From Synechococcus sp. PCC 7336 (GTDB lineage: Bacteria > Cyanobacteriota > Cyanobacteriia > Thermostichales > PCC-7336), in NCBI RefSeq assembly GCF_000332275.1, contig NZ_CM001776.1, forward strand, positions 434,001 to 498,000: DNA of 64,000 nt, read 5' to 3'. Numbering within the stretch: the stretch's first letter is position 1; the number at the start of each line of letters is the position of its first letter. The notes under the pieces are model-generated. The model worked only from the letters and a program-made list of their open reading frames with translations. It searched no databases and was not told the origin of the DNA. The translations under genes were made by a program, and so were the position numbers. Of the stretch, positions 1-9,929 are shown piece after piece.

Positions 1-1
1 C

Positions 2-826
2 TTCTCCCCACAAATCCTGCAGCACTTTTTCTATCCCTTCTACAGCGGCATCTTTCTCGACCCAGAACTCAAAACCAGTGCCCGTCTATTCCAGTTCTAT
101 TTCAAGATGCTATCTGAAGGGGCGATCGCGACTCCCAAACGGGGAATGGGGGCAATCTCCGACCAGCTTGCCAGCCACCTCGCCAGCGGGCAACTGCGCT
201 GTAACGCTACGGTAGAACGCATTGCGATCGAGGGGGAGCGCGTTACGGGAGTTCAGCTACGAGATGGCAGCACCTTGGCCGCTGAGTTTGTGGTTTGTGC
301 GACAGAGGCCACTGCAGCGGCGCGACTCGTTCCTCGACTAAACGGCGATCGCCCCATTCCTACCACACCCCGCGCTGTCACCTGTCTCTATTTCAGCACC
401 CCTATCTCCGCCCATGCGGAAACCGCCATCCACCTCAACAGCGCCAAGACACCCGAGACTGCCATCCATCACTGCATCCAACTGAGCAATGTCAGCCCTG
501 CTCTCACCCCCGTTGGCCAACACCTACTGTCGGTGACGGTCTTGGGCAATCCGCCATCCACCCCCGATCGCTTAGCCGAGCGCTGCCGTCAAGAATTGCT
601 CGACTGGTTTCCCCACCTAGATGGCGATCGCCTGAGCTACCTGCGGCAATACCGCATCCCCTTTGCCCAATTCGATCAACCCCCCGGCCTGCACGATCGC
701 TTACCCTCCCCTCGCTCCGCTATGGCAGGGCTCGTCCTGGCAGGGGAATACACTTGCCAAAGCAGTATTGAAGGGGCTATGCAGAGTGGCGATCGGGCAG
801 CGAACTCCCTGCTGGAACAGCTTTGA
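2..826 (+). CDS. FAD-dependent oxidoreductase (amine oxidase / carotenoid desaturase-like), 5' end outside window
   Basis: The reading frame is open to the window edge. Residues before the first ATG (position 107), such as FFYPFYSGIFLDPEL, read as real protein, so the gene starts upstream. The C-terminal FAD-binding signature GEYTCQSSIEGAMQSG is typical of flavin amine oxidases, phytoene desaturases and protoporphyrinogen-oxidase-like proteins. The middle part matches the FAD/substrate domain of that superfamily (a VERIAIEGERVTGVQLRDG strand pair that extends the product-binding sheet). The substrate cannot be told from this fragment; cyanobacteria have several such enzymes acting on carotenoids or tetrapyrroles. 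It converges on the giant RTX gene across a shared terminator. Confidence 0.8.
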   Translation, partial: FSPQILQHFFYPFYSGIFLDPELKTSARLFQFYFKMLSEGAIATPKRGMGAISDQLASHLASGQLRCNATVERIAIEGERVTGVQLRDGSTLAAEFVVCATEATAAARLVPRLNGDRPIPTTPRAVTCLYFSTPISAHAETAIHLNSAKTPETAIHHCIQLSNVSPALTPVGQHLLSVTVLGNPPSTPDRLAERCRQELLDWFPHLDGDRLSYLRQYRIPFAQFDQPPGLHDRLPSPRSAMAGLVLAGEYTCQSSIEGAMQSGDRAANSLLEQL

Positions 827-897
827 GCCGAAATTCCCTCGGCGAAAAGCGCATCCGAGCAACCTGGTTTTCTGAAGGCGTTGGGCGATCGCCCCCA

Positions 898-940
898 AAA
901 AAGCCCCAGCCTACTCTAGTGAGGCTGGGGTTAAGTTTAA
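898..940. terminator. Bidirectional rho-independent terminator
   Basis: A perfect 9-bp stem (CCCCAGCCT at 904-912 with AGGCTGGGG at 922-930) has a 9-nt loop. It is preceded by an A-run and followed by a T-rich stretch. It sits between two convergent genes, so it can serve both strands. Confidence 0.8.
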
Positions 941-965
941 ATACCTTCAATCAGCGGTCAGAGAC

Positions 966-3900
966 TCAGACAAAAGCCAAGTCAGTCAGCTCAAATCCAT
1001 TGCCCACAAAGGCAACGAGTTCGTCGCCCAGGAAGTCAAAGCTGCCGTTGCCATCATCGAGCGCAATAGCCGTGGCAGGACCGCTGCCCAAGCTAAAGAA
1101 AGCGTAATCGCCAAGACTGCCCGAGAGCTGAATGCGATCTTCACCCGTCGCAAAATCTGTCAGTTCGGCCACGTCAGCCGTACCCGCCTCAGCGTAGAAC
1201 GCCCCTGACTCGTCGCCTAAGACAAAGGTATCTCCACCAGCACCGCCCGTTAAGGCATCGGCCCCGCCAACTCCGTTGAGGATATTGGCACGAGCATCGC
1301 CCGCGAGATTGTCATTGAAGACAGTGCCCGTGAGATTTTCAATACTTCTCAAAGTATCCGTAATCAGTACATCGGGTGCAGGCTCGTAAAAGGCAGTGCC
1401 AGCAGCCAGATCTGCCGTGACTCCAACGGGAATGTCGCTGAAATCAGCCGTATCGTTGCCGCCGCCGCCATTCAGGCGATCGGAGCCACCGCCCCCCATG
1501 AGGGTGTCAGCACCGCCGTTACCGAAGAGATCGTCGCTACCGCTGCCCCCAGCAATGAAGTCGGCACCGCCGCCACCGAAGAGGTCGTCGTTGCCACTGC
1601 CCCCCATGAGGGTGTCGGCACCGCCGCCGCCGATGAGATCGTCATCCCCTTCGCCCCCATACAGAGTGTCGGCACCGCCACCTGCTCTGAGGTCGTCGTT
1701 GCCGCCACCCCCTTCGAGGGTATCGGCACCGCCGCCACCGAAGAGGTCATCATCTCCCTCACCGCCAACCAAGGTGTCATCGCCAGCGCGACCGAAGAGG
1801 TCGTCATTGCCACCTCCCCCTTGGAGGTCGTCATCGCCTTGGCCAGCTTTGAGATCGTCATCGCCAGCGCCGCCGAGGAGAGTATCGTTGCCCGAGTCAC
1901 CTTTGAGGAAGTCGTCGCCGTCAGCTCCAAAGAGCTCGTCATCACCAGCGCGACCCTTAATAATGTCGTCGCCAGCTAAGCCGAAAATTGAATCGCCATC
2001 GGCAGTCCCTTGCAAGATGTCATCGCCATCTGTGCCGATTAGAACGGCCAGAGATGGCAACACAGTATCTTCCCGGAAACTCAGGTTTTGGACGCGCTCG
2101 TCCTCTGACACCGAAGTATCCTCCACACCAAACGCAGAGCCGCCCAGATCTTCGTTGAACTCCGCAAAGAAGAGCTCCGCGAGGGCATCCTGCTCGGAGC
2201 CAGCATCGGCAAAGTCCGCCAAGTCTTGGAAGCTGCCACTCGCCAGCGCCGCAAACTCTGCTTCCAAATTGACTTCGTTGTAGAAATCGGGGTCCAATGC
2301 CTCGAAGACGGGGAACGGATAGCTATCGCCGCCATTTTCCAGGAAGTCGAGGGTGACCACCCGAATGGCAGCGGGAGCATTCGGTAACACTTCTCCATCG
2401 ACTACCACCGGCACAAATTCGCCCGTGGCTTCGTCAAACACCGTCACATTGAGGATGCGATCGCCTGCTGTAATCTGTTCGAGGGTATTGGGATCGAAGC
2501 TGCGAGCCGCTTGGGTGGGGTCGAAGCTGAAGCGGATGTTGCCCACCTGGCCGAACTGTCCGGGCTCGTTGAACATATCCGGCTGAGACTCAGCCACCGC
2601 ATGTTCGAGCACTTCGAGCAACTGCTCGGAGGTCAGGGTGACTAATTCCAGACCGTTGTTGAAGCGCAGGGTATTGGCAATATCCAGTTGAGACACATCG
2701 CCTGCTTCTTTGCCAGCAGCAGGGTTGGCCTGGGTGGTGGTTTGCACCACAGTGCCGTCGTCGAGCTGGCCCACAAAGCCGATGATGTCGCGGATGCCGC
2801 CGCCATTCTTGATGGAAACCAAGATAGGGGAAGTATCGATATCCTCAATTTCGCGGGCGACGAAGATGTTGGCATCGGCGGTGAGGTTGCCGAAGTTGGT
2901 TTCTTCGTTGCGGACGGAGGAGCGGGCACCATTGAGGAAGACATCTGACTGACCGACAATATTGCCATCCTGCAAATTGACAACGTTTGTGACGTTATTG
3001 ACCAGATCCTGCACCACTTGCTGAGAAGTGCCATCGGCGAAGGCTGCCTCCAGCGCTTCTGCGTCAGTCAGCGCTCCAGCTTGATTGAACTGGGCGATAA
3101 CCCCAGCATCGGTTGTGGCAAAAGCACCGCTAACGGTTTCGTCAACGCTCTCGGGAATGATGTTGCCATTGCTGTCAAACTCGATCGCCAAACGGCCCAC
3201 GTAGCTGTACTCGCCATCGGTGGACACCACGGCAACGGGGTTGCCGTCGGCATCGGAGGTGACGAAGGGATAGCCCGGTTGAACGCTAGGGGTGTCGGGG
3301 TCGATATCGAACACGTTGTCGATGGTGTCGCCCGGTTGCAAGCCGCGATCGATATCCTCCTGGTCTGCCACAATCTGGTCGGAACCGCCCGCCACGATGA
3401 TGTCCACGCCAGACAGGAGAGGAGCCAGTTGCTCGGCTTCGATCGCAAACTGTTGCAGGTGAGAGACCAAAATCACCTTATCGAGACTGCGTCCCGAGCC
3501 GTCGTCAAAGGCCAATAGCTCGTCTATCTCTGTCTGAATGATGGTGGCTAGTTCGGCGATCGCGTCGGAGCTAGGCAATACCTCGACTAAGCCGGGGGAG
3601 GAGATGCTCTCCAGCAGCGGCGTGGTGGCACCGACAACACCAATCAGCTCTCCGCCTACTTCAATCACCGTCGAAGGCGCGATCCTGTCATCGTTGCTAT
3701 CGGCAGCCGTTTCGAATGGATCGGCTGGATTGGCCCGCGCCGACAGCAGGTCGCTGGCGAATTCGGTGCTGAGTAGAATCTCGTCAGTGAACAGATTGCC
3801 AATTTCGGGGTCGGCAGAGAAGTCGAGGTTGGAGGAGAGATAGGGGAACTGAATGCCCGGGAAGTCAACTTCTTGCAGAAAGTTTACGAGATCGGGGAAG

Positions 3901-6900
3901 GCCGCCAGAATGGATGCCTCGCCAGTGGAAGACAGACTGTTCCCTTCTTCTGAGTCGTAATTAATGATGTTTTCCAGGGTGTCGGTGCCGAGATCGAACT
4001 CGTGGTTGCCCAGAGCAGAGGCATCGAACCCAATCAGGTTCATGATGGTGATGTCTACTCGACCTTGGAAGTTGTCAATCTCGTCAAAGAAGTCGGGATC
4101 GCCATCGCCATTAATGTCGGTCACGTAGACATCGGCAGCGGTTAGACCTGCCGTATTTTGGGTCGGATCGAGCAGGAAGGCATCGATTTCGCCATTGTCT
4201 AAGAAGCTATTGCCATCGGTGTCTGCCGAATCGGGGATGGCGGAGACATCCACTAGGGCTGCGGGGGTGCCGTCGCCATCGACATCGAAGATCGGAATCG
4301 TGTTGTATAGCCCTTCAAAGATGGGGTTGAACGCGTTCGGATCGGAGGCCGCATTGAAGAACGGACCGGAGATGAAGTTATCGCCCGCAGAGAGGGTGAT
4401 GGTGTTCTCGAATTCGGCTTCGAAAGCACTGACCAAAGCGGCAAAGTTCGGGGCGGCGGAAATGGCATCGACGCCCCCTTCGAGGTCGGAGGCGTGCAGC
4501 AGTTGCAGTGTGAAGTTAGCGGGCTCCACGGGGTCCGCAGATAGATCTAAACGGGCCACTAGGGGTTCGTGGTCGCTGGCCGGAAGGACATCGTCAAACT
4601 CGATCGCATCGTCATCGCGGGTGAAGTCGTTGTTGACGTGGACAATATCGAATTCTGCCCCTTCAAGTATGGAGTCCGTGACAAAGAAGTTATCGAGCAC
4701 TTGGCTGTTGCCATCAAAGATGAAGGTGTAAGCATCTCCGTCCGCTTCAGCTTGCGAGATTAAGTTCGTTAAGACTCGTTCGTCACCCGTTCCCGGCAAG
4801 ATTTCGACTAAGTCGTTGGTGAACTGGAAAGTGTTGAGGTCGCCAGCCACAACGATGTTGGCTGCGGGGTCAGTGGCGAGGAGGGAATCAACGAATTCAT
4901 TGTTCGCCAGAGACTGAGCCTCGCGAGCAGCTTCGCCCGCCTGTACGAAGGGCTGCGGTCCTCCAAAGATCGGTGTGGAGCCAAATCGGGAGGAGAAGTG
5001 GTTGTTGACTACCATCACGGTTTCGCCGTTGAAGCCAAAGGTCCCGACAACCGGAACGCGGCTACCGGCAAAGGCATCGGGATTACTGACCCCTGCCGCT
5101 GCCAAAGCAGTTGGCGTCAGAGCATCCATCCCTTCAAGGGTGACTCGGTCGGGGTTGTAGAGGAAAGCATTGCGGATGTTGCCGCCTGGAACGCCCCCCT
5201 GGAGCTCGGTGAACTCGCCTTCATTACCCACCCCCGCTGCATTGAAGACATCGAAGAATTGGTAGGTGGGGCCACCGGCAGCGGCGATCGCATCGACTAA
5301 ATCCTGCAGCGTCTGACTGGCATCGCTAACCAGGCTGTTACTGCCGCCGTTTTCACCATCGTTATCCTGAATTTCTTGCAAGGCGATGATGTCGGGGGAG
5401 CCTAGATTGTCAATGATTTGAGCTGCCAGGCGATCGCGCTGAGCGGCATCGGGATCGAGACCGCCCTCATCTGCAAGCGTACTGGTGAGGTTCAATACGT
5501 TGTAGCTAGCGACCGTAAGTTGGTCTTCAGTCCCTACCAGGTCGGTGACCTCCTGCTCCAGTCCGCTAGGCGTGACAACATTGACGGGACCGGTGAGGTT
5601 GACTTCGAAATTACCGAAGCTGTATCCCACAACCCCAGTCACATCTCCCAACTGGTCCCCCACATTCAAGGCCGGAGGGGTAGATTCCCCAGAGATGGTG
5701 GGATCGAACTGAATTTGGACCCGCTCGGGGTTTCGATCGCCCAAATTATCGGGGCCGGAGTCGAGGTTGATGCCGCCCCGACTATTGAGGGGGTCGTCAG
5801 AGGTGGCCCCCAGATTGGGGAGAGTGAATGCCTCTGCAGAGAAGGGGGTAAAGACCCGCGTGGGGGAAACGGCAACGGCAGCTTCGATGGTGACCCGTTG
5901 ACCTTCCAAGCTCTCGTAGAAGTCAATGGCATCGTTTTCTGGATCGAAATTATTCGCGACATCGTCGGCTGCATTTTGCAGATTTACCGGCAATTCGTCG
6001 TCGCTAATGACTGTCGTATTCGCAGGCAAGCGACCGCTCTGTCCAATCACCACTGCGTCGGGCAAGGCATTGCCGCTGCTGTTCGCCGAGATGTCAGAGG
6101 CGTTGAGCTGGGTAATGGAAAGGTTGCCAGTGCCAGCGCCCCCCGGAATAATCTCAGCCACCGTCCCTTCGACCTCAACCTCATGCCCAACCGCAATGCC
6201 AGCGGTGCTGCCCGCCACAAAAATGCCGTCAGAGGTGTTGTCGTCGCCATCCCCTACAGCATCTTGCAAGTAGAAGCCATTGAAGGCGATCGCCGTGACA
6301 ATTCCCGTCGTCTGCACGAGTTCGCCCAGCAGCGGAGAAAGATGTCCGGCCCCTTGAATCTCATAAATGGCTGCAACGGTTACGGGATCTGGGTCAACAT
6401 CGGGAGCTTCACCCTCGGCAAACAGAATGTTATCCACAAAGATGTTCTCAACCCCCGAATTGGTATCGACGCTGAGGGTCAGGGTTAACTCATTGTCAAA
6501 GCCGCTGGTGTTTATCAGCTCGTCCAAGTCAACCGTGACGGTGTTCCAATTGGGGGTGCCGTCGTCGGGAGAAACGTTGGCCTCTAGTTCGGCCTCGCCG
6601 AAGTTGAGGAACGTTTGGGAATGGGTGCCATCGCTCAGGCTGAAGGAGAAGGCATCATCCGCCTCGAAGCCCGTATCGTTAATCCAGTAATCGAAGCTGA
6701 GGAAGCTTTGGTCGATGTCCGTCAAATCGACCGACTCAAACACTAAGTCCAAGCGTCCGTCGCCATCGTTGAACTGGAAGTTGTGCTCCACTCCCGCCGC
6801 GACAGGGGTGCCATCGGCAGCCACATCGGGGGCATTCGCGCCAATAAAGGAGTTGACGCCAATAAAATCTCCAGACTCAGTGCCCGCTGCAGGACCGGCG

Positions 6901-9860
6901 GCACCTCTGGTCTCGAAGAAGAAAGTCTGAAAATCTAAGCCCGGTCCGCCACTGTTAACAGACCCAGCATTGGTTAAGGGCTCGCCATCGGCCAATTGGT
7001 CGGTCGTGAAGGTGGAACTGGAGTCGAGGTCGTTGAAAGCTTGAGCGGCGATCGCCCCTCCAGGACCGGGGTCATCCAAGTCGGAGATTTCGAAGATAGT
7101 GGTGGAGCCACTCACTTCATTGGCAACCACCAAGAGTGGGTTGCCGTTGGGGCTATCTTCAGCCGAGATGAACACCAAGCCCTCGGGACCGGAATCGCCT
7201 GCGGCAGGGTTGGACGACCCGTCGGGCAGTTCGAGGTCAAGACTGAAGTCGCGATTGTTGATGTACTGAACAAAGCTGGAATTCGCCGGATCGGAAATGT
7301 CAAAGACCGCAATGCCGCCAATGCGTTCCAAGCCAATAAAGGCAAAGGTGCGATCGCCGACGGTGCCGACTGCAATCCCTTCCGGCTCCGGCCCGCCGTC
7401 ATCGCTGCGGCTATCGAAGCTACCGTTTTCGTCATTGTCTGAGTTGAAATCCTCCGGCAATGCGGCGGCGGTAATCTGCTCCAATTGGTCGCCGCTGTCG
7501 AACACGATGTTGCCTAAAGCATCGCGGATAGAGAAAGAACGGCTACCAAAAGCAAAGAGCTGGTCGAAATCCCCATCGCCATCGATGTCTCCGTCGATGG
7601 TGGAGACTTCCAAGCGGCCCAAGTTTTCATCCAGTTGCAGGGTGTCAGCATCCGGGAAGGCGTCGGGATCGAGGGTTAAATCCCCAACGCGATCGATATC
7701 GGTGAGGTCGTCAAAACTATCTCGGCCATCCCCTTCGTTCGCAGTAATGAAGAAGGTTTGACCGTCGATCTCGAATGACGCAATCGTGTCGGGTTGGAAC
7801 AGACCAAAAACCGGGAAGTTATCGATATTGATGGCACCGTCATCGTCGCTGGGGTCCAAACCATTGGAGCTCTCGAAGCTGATGATGCCCAGTTGGGTGG
7901 GGGTACCGGGGCCTTCGTAATCGTTGTCGTTGAGCACGGCTAAGCGTCCGTCACTCAACAGGGCCAATCCTTCAGACTGGGCACTGGGGCTAAAGCCCAA
8001 AGAGGGCAAATTAGTGACCTGAATCTTGTTGACTGGCTGTATGCCTGCTGCCGCTAGATCGTCTGGAGAGAGAGTCTCCAGCGTTGCGCCGTCGGTGGCA
8101 TTCGCGATATCGGTGCCGAGAATATTGGTTGCCCCTTGCAGGTCGATCTTGAAGATGAACTGCTGAGCGGTATCGATATCCTCGTTATCTCGCTCGATGA
8201 CATAAAACTGACCGTCACCGGCAAACACGGCGTCGCCAATCCGATCCACTTCTGCGCTGCCAAAACTGGTGCTGGGATCGGTTGTGACCAATGCGGGCGT
8301 CTGCAAAACGTAGACAAATTCCTCAATCGGTACGCCCGTGACCGGATCGATGCCCAAAATGCGCAGAATGCTGGAGCCATTGCTGGTGGCGGTGTCGGGG
8401 TTAGACAGCGGCGTTTGAATGAAGCCGTAAACAATATTGCGCTCGGTGTCGAAAGCAATGCCCTCAAAACCGCGATTGTTGCGGCGGTTTAGATAGACTT
8501 CGGGCAGCGTTTCGCTGCCAAAGGTACCTGCAGGGGAGCCTGTTTCGTCTTGGGCCGCGAAACCGATGGGCACAAAGCGATCGATGAGTGCGCCCTCGGA
8601 GGAGAAAACATTGATGGACGGGGCCTGCTCGTCTGCAATGTAGAGATTCCCAGTGGAGGGATCGCGGATGATGCCTTCGCTGTCCAAACCAAAGAAATCG
8701 TTTGGCAGTGGATCGCCAGTTTCGGGATCGACAGGGACTTCAAAGAAACCTGGAATATTCGGGAGTCCCGTCAGGGGGACGGAAACCGGAAACGGTACCC
8801 CTACAACACTGATTTCGCGGGTTAAACCGAGGCTATCGACAATCGAAACTTGACCCGAGGCTTCATCCAATTCGAGGGTGAGGACGGTGACTTGCAGCTC
8901 GGGGGCGAAGAAGGGGCGATCGCTAGAATCTGGGTCGGGAGTATCGAGCGCGCCGCCGACAGGACCGCGATCGTTAATCGCTACAAACCGAGGATTGCCA
9001 TTGTCGGGGTTGAATCCATCGAAGGCCAATCCCGATAGACCGCCGAGAAAAATCGGATTGCCATCCGGGTCGGTGCCAATTTGAAAGGATTCCGTTGTCA
9101 GCTCGGGGATGTCAAAGGTTTCGAGTTCCGGCAACCCTCGGCTGAAATCGGTAACGCCCAGAGGCAGAATATCCAACACAGTGGCAGACTCGATATCCAC
9201 CACCGCCACAGCATTGTTTTCCTGCAGCGTGACAAACGCGGTGGTGCCATCGGGAGAAACAGCGATGAACTCGGGTTCGAGATCCTGCGCTGCCGTTCGA
9301 CCGGGGAAGATGCGCACCCCATCGCCGCGCAAATCGTTCTCGCGACCGTTAAAAGCAGAGAAATCAGCCGTGGCAACCGTGGCCTCTTCCACACCTGCCG
9401 ACAGATCGATAATGCTAATCGTTCCTTCTGGATCGACTTCCAGCAAATTGCCATCGCCGACGGGCTCCCCTTCGTTGGCAACCAATAGTTTGGTTCCATC
9501 TGGGGTAAAGGTGACGGCATCGGGCAAGACTCCGACCCCAACCACATTCGAGAGAGACAGATCTGCAGCATTGAAAAAGGCGACTGTACCCGTTTCGGTC
9601 TCGGTGACATCCTCTAGGGCAACTGCAACGATGCCGTTGGCCACTGCGACGCTGTTAGGCCCGCCGCTGAGACTGACATCGAGAGACGCGATCGGAGTGG
9701 GGTTTGTCGGATCGGAGAGATCGAGAACGTCGATCGCATTGCTATCGCCATTCACCACAAACAGCCGCTGGGAGCTGGGATCGAAAGCTGCAATTTCGGC
9801 AGCGCTTTCATCAAATACTCCTGTCGTAAATGTCCCAATTTGGTTGAGTTCGATTGACAT
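966..9860 (-). CDS. Giant secreted RTX protein: choice-of-anchor I / phytase-like, ExeM-type nuclease, 5'-nucleotidase
   Basis: About 2,964 residues from the ATG at 9860. A longer frame reaches 9929, but its first 23 residues look like leader noise, while MSIELNQIGTFTTG begins the recognisable domain. Order of parts: a choice-of-anchor I beta-propeller (about 1-270 and 683-925), split by an esterase-like/phytase-family domain (about 277-680, LSGLAFDG and RGFEGIAF); a beta-sandwich segment (about 950-1150); an OB-fold plus endonuclease/exonuclease/phosphatase domain as in ExeM/NucH nucleases (about 1160-1770; IIALQEIQD, VAGDLN, SDHEPL); a 5'-nucleotidase metallophosphatase (about 1785-2480; ASDLEGG, GNHEFD, NGGGIRD); calcium-binding GGxGxDxL repeats (about 2600-2805); and a C-terminal tail like a type I secretion signal. 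There is no Sec signal, which fits ABC-exporter secretion. Likely role: extracellular phosphate release from DNA, nucleotides and perhaps phytate. No exporter genes lie nearby. Confidence 0.88.
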   Translation of the reverse strand: MSIELNQIGTFTTGVFDESAAEIAAFDPSSQRLFVVNGDSNAIDVLDLSDPTNPTPIASLDVSLSGGPNSVAVANGIVAVALEDVTETETGTVAFFNAADLSLSNVVGVGVLPDAVTFTPDGTKLLVANEGEPVGDGNLLEVDPEGTISIIDLSAGVEEATVATADFSAFNGRENDLRGDGVRIFPGRTAAQDLEPEFIAVSPDGTTAFVTLQENNAVAVVDIESATVLDILPLGVTDFSRGLPELETFDIPELTTESFQIGTDPDGNPIFLGGLSGLAFDGFNPDNGNPRFVAINDRGPVGGALDTPDPDSSDRPFFAPELQVTVLTLELDEASGQVSIVDSLGLTREISVVGVPFPVSVPLTGLPNIPGFFEVPVDPETGDPLPNDFFGLDSEGIIRDPSTGNLYIADEQAPSINVFSSEGALIDRFVPIGFAAQDETGSPAGTFGSETLPEVYLNRRNNRGFEGIAFDTERNIVYGFIQTPLSNPDTATSNGSSILRILGIDPVTGVPIEEFVYVLQTPALVTTDPSTSFGSAEVDRIGDAVFAGDGQFYVIERDNEDIDTAQQFIFKIDLQGATNILGTDIANATDGATLETLSPDDLAAAGIQPVNKIQVTNLPSLGFSPSAQSEGLALLSDGRLAVLNDNDYEGPGTPTQLGIISFESSNGLDPSDDDGAINIDNFPVFGLFQPDTIASFEIDGQTFFITANEGDGRDSFDDLTDIDRVGDLTLDPDAFPDADTLQLDENLGRLEVSTIDGDIDGDGDFDQLFAFGSRSFSIRDALGNIVFDSGDQLEQITAAALPEDFNSDNDENGSFDSRSDDGGPEPEGIAVGTVGDRTFAFIGLERIGGIAVFDISDPANSSFVQYINNRDFSLDLELPDGSSNPAAGDSGPEGLVFISAEDSPNGNPLLVVANEVSGSTTIFEISDLDDPGPGGAIAAQAFNDLDSSSTFTTDQLADGEPLTNAGSVNSGGPGLDFQTFFFETRGAAGPAAGTESGDFIGVNSFIGANAPDVAADGTPVAAGVEHNFQFNDGDGRLDLVFESVDLTDIDQSFLSFDYWINDTGFEADDAFSFSLSDGTHSQTFLNFGEAELEANVSPDDGTPNWNTVTVDLDELINTSGFDNELTLTLSVDTNSGVENIFVDNILFAEGEAPDVDPDPVTVAAIYEIQGAGHLSPLLGELVQTTGIVTAIAFNGFYLQDAVGDGDDNTSDGIFVAGSTAGIAVGHEVEVEGTVAEIIPGGAGTGNLSITQLNASDISANSSGNALPDAVVIGQSGRLPANTTVISDDELPVNLQNAADDVANNFDPENDAIDFYESLEGQRVTIEAAVAVSPTRVFTPFSAEAFTLPNLGATSDDPLNSRGGINLDSGPDNLGDRNPERVQIQFDPTISGESTPPALNVGDQLGDVTGVVGYSFGNFEVNLTGPVNVVTPSGLEQEVTDLVGTEDQLTVASYNVLNLTSTLADEGGLDPDAAQRDRLAAQIIDNLGSPDIIALQEIQDNDGENGGSNSLVSDASQTLQDLVDAIAAAGGPTYQFFDVFNAAGVGNEGEFTELQGGVPGGNIRNAFLYNPDRVTLEGMDALTPTALAAAGVSNPDAFAGSRVPVVGTFGFNGETVMVVNNHFSSRFGSTPIFGGPQPFVQAGEAAREAQSLANNEFVDSLLATDPAANIVVAGDLNTFQFTNDLVEILPGTGDERVLTNLISQAEADGDAYTFIFDGNSQVLDNFFVTDSILEGAEFDIVHVNNDFTRDDDAIEFDDVLPASDHEPLVARLDLSADPVEPANFTLQLLHASDLEGGVDAISAAPNFAALVSAFEAEFENTITLSAGDNFISGPFFNAASDPNAFNPIFEGLYNTIPIFDVDGDGTPAALVDVSAIPDSADTDGNSFLDNGEIDAFLLDPTQNTAGLTAADVYVTDINGDGDPDFFDEIDNFQGRVDITIMNLIGFDASALGNHEFDLGTDTLENIINYDSEEGNSLSSTGEASILAAFPDLVNFLQEVDFPGIQFPYLSSNLDFSADPEIGNLFTDEILLSTEFASDLLSARANPADPFETAADSNDDRIAPSTVIEVGGELIGVVGATTPLLESISSPGLVEVLPSSDAIAELATIIQTEIDELLAFDDGSGRSLDKVILVSHLQQFAIEAEQLAPLLSGVDIIVAGGSDQIVADQEDIDRGLQPGDTIDNVFDIDPDTPSVQPGYPFVTSDADGNPVAVVSTDGEYSYVGRLAIEFDSNGNIIPESVDETVSGAFATTDAGVIAQFNQAGALTDAEALEAAFADGTSQQVVQDLVNNVTNVVNLQDGNIVGQSDVFLNGARSSVRNEETNFGNLTADANIFVAREIEDIDTSPILVSIKNGGGIRDIIGFVGQLDDGTVVQTTTQANPAAGKEAGDVSQLDIANTLRFNNGLELVTLTSEQLLEVLEHAVAESQPDMFNEPGQFGQVGNIRFSFDPTQAARSFDPNTLEQITAGDRILNVTVFDEATGEFVPVVVDGEVLPNAPAAIRVVTLDFLENGGDSYPFPVFEALDPDFYNEVNLEAEFAALASGSFQDLADFADAGSEQDALAELFFAEFNEDLGGSAFGVEDTSVSEDERVQNLSFREDTVLPSLAVLIGTDGDDILQGTADGDSIFGLAGDDIIKGRAGDDELFGADGDDFLKGDSGNDTLLGGAGDDDLKAGQGDDDLQGGGGNDDLFGRAGDDTLVGGEGDDDLFGGGGADTLEGGGGNDDLRAGGGADTLYGGEGDDDLIGGGGADTLMGGSGNDDLFGGGGADFIAGGSGSDDLFGNGGADTLMGGGGSDRLNGGGGNDTADFSDIPVGVTADLAAGTAFYEPAPDVLITDTLRSIENLTGTVFNDNLAGDARANILNGVGGADALTGGAGGDTFVLGDESGAFYAEAGTADVAELTDFATGEDRIQLSGSLGDYAFFSLGSGPATAIALDDGNGSFDFLGDELVAFVGNGFELTDLAFV
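1420..2045 (-). repeat. RTX (hemolysin-type calcium-binding) nonapeptide repeat block
   Basis: DNA inside the giant gene that encodes roughly 20 tandem GGxGxDxLx nonapeptides. These form calcium-bound parallel beta-rolls and precede a type I secretion signal. The low-complexity coding produces long spurious open frames on the opposite strand. Confidence 0.9.
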
Positions 9861-9929
9861 GACTAGCCCTACCCCAAAACATGAATTAAATCGACGATTG
9901 AACCACCCATAAAATTCCAAACAAAGCAA

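Noticed and set aside
1396-2283. 295-codon plus-strand frame, and other long frames opposite the giant RTX gene (for example 5418-6488)
   Set aside because: Antisense shadows of GC-rich, repetitive coding DNA; the translations are low-complexity Ser/Pro/Arg and lack family features.
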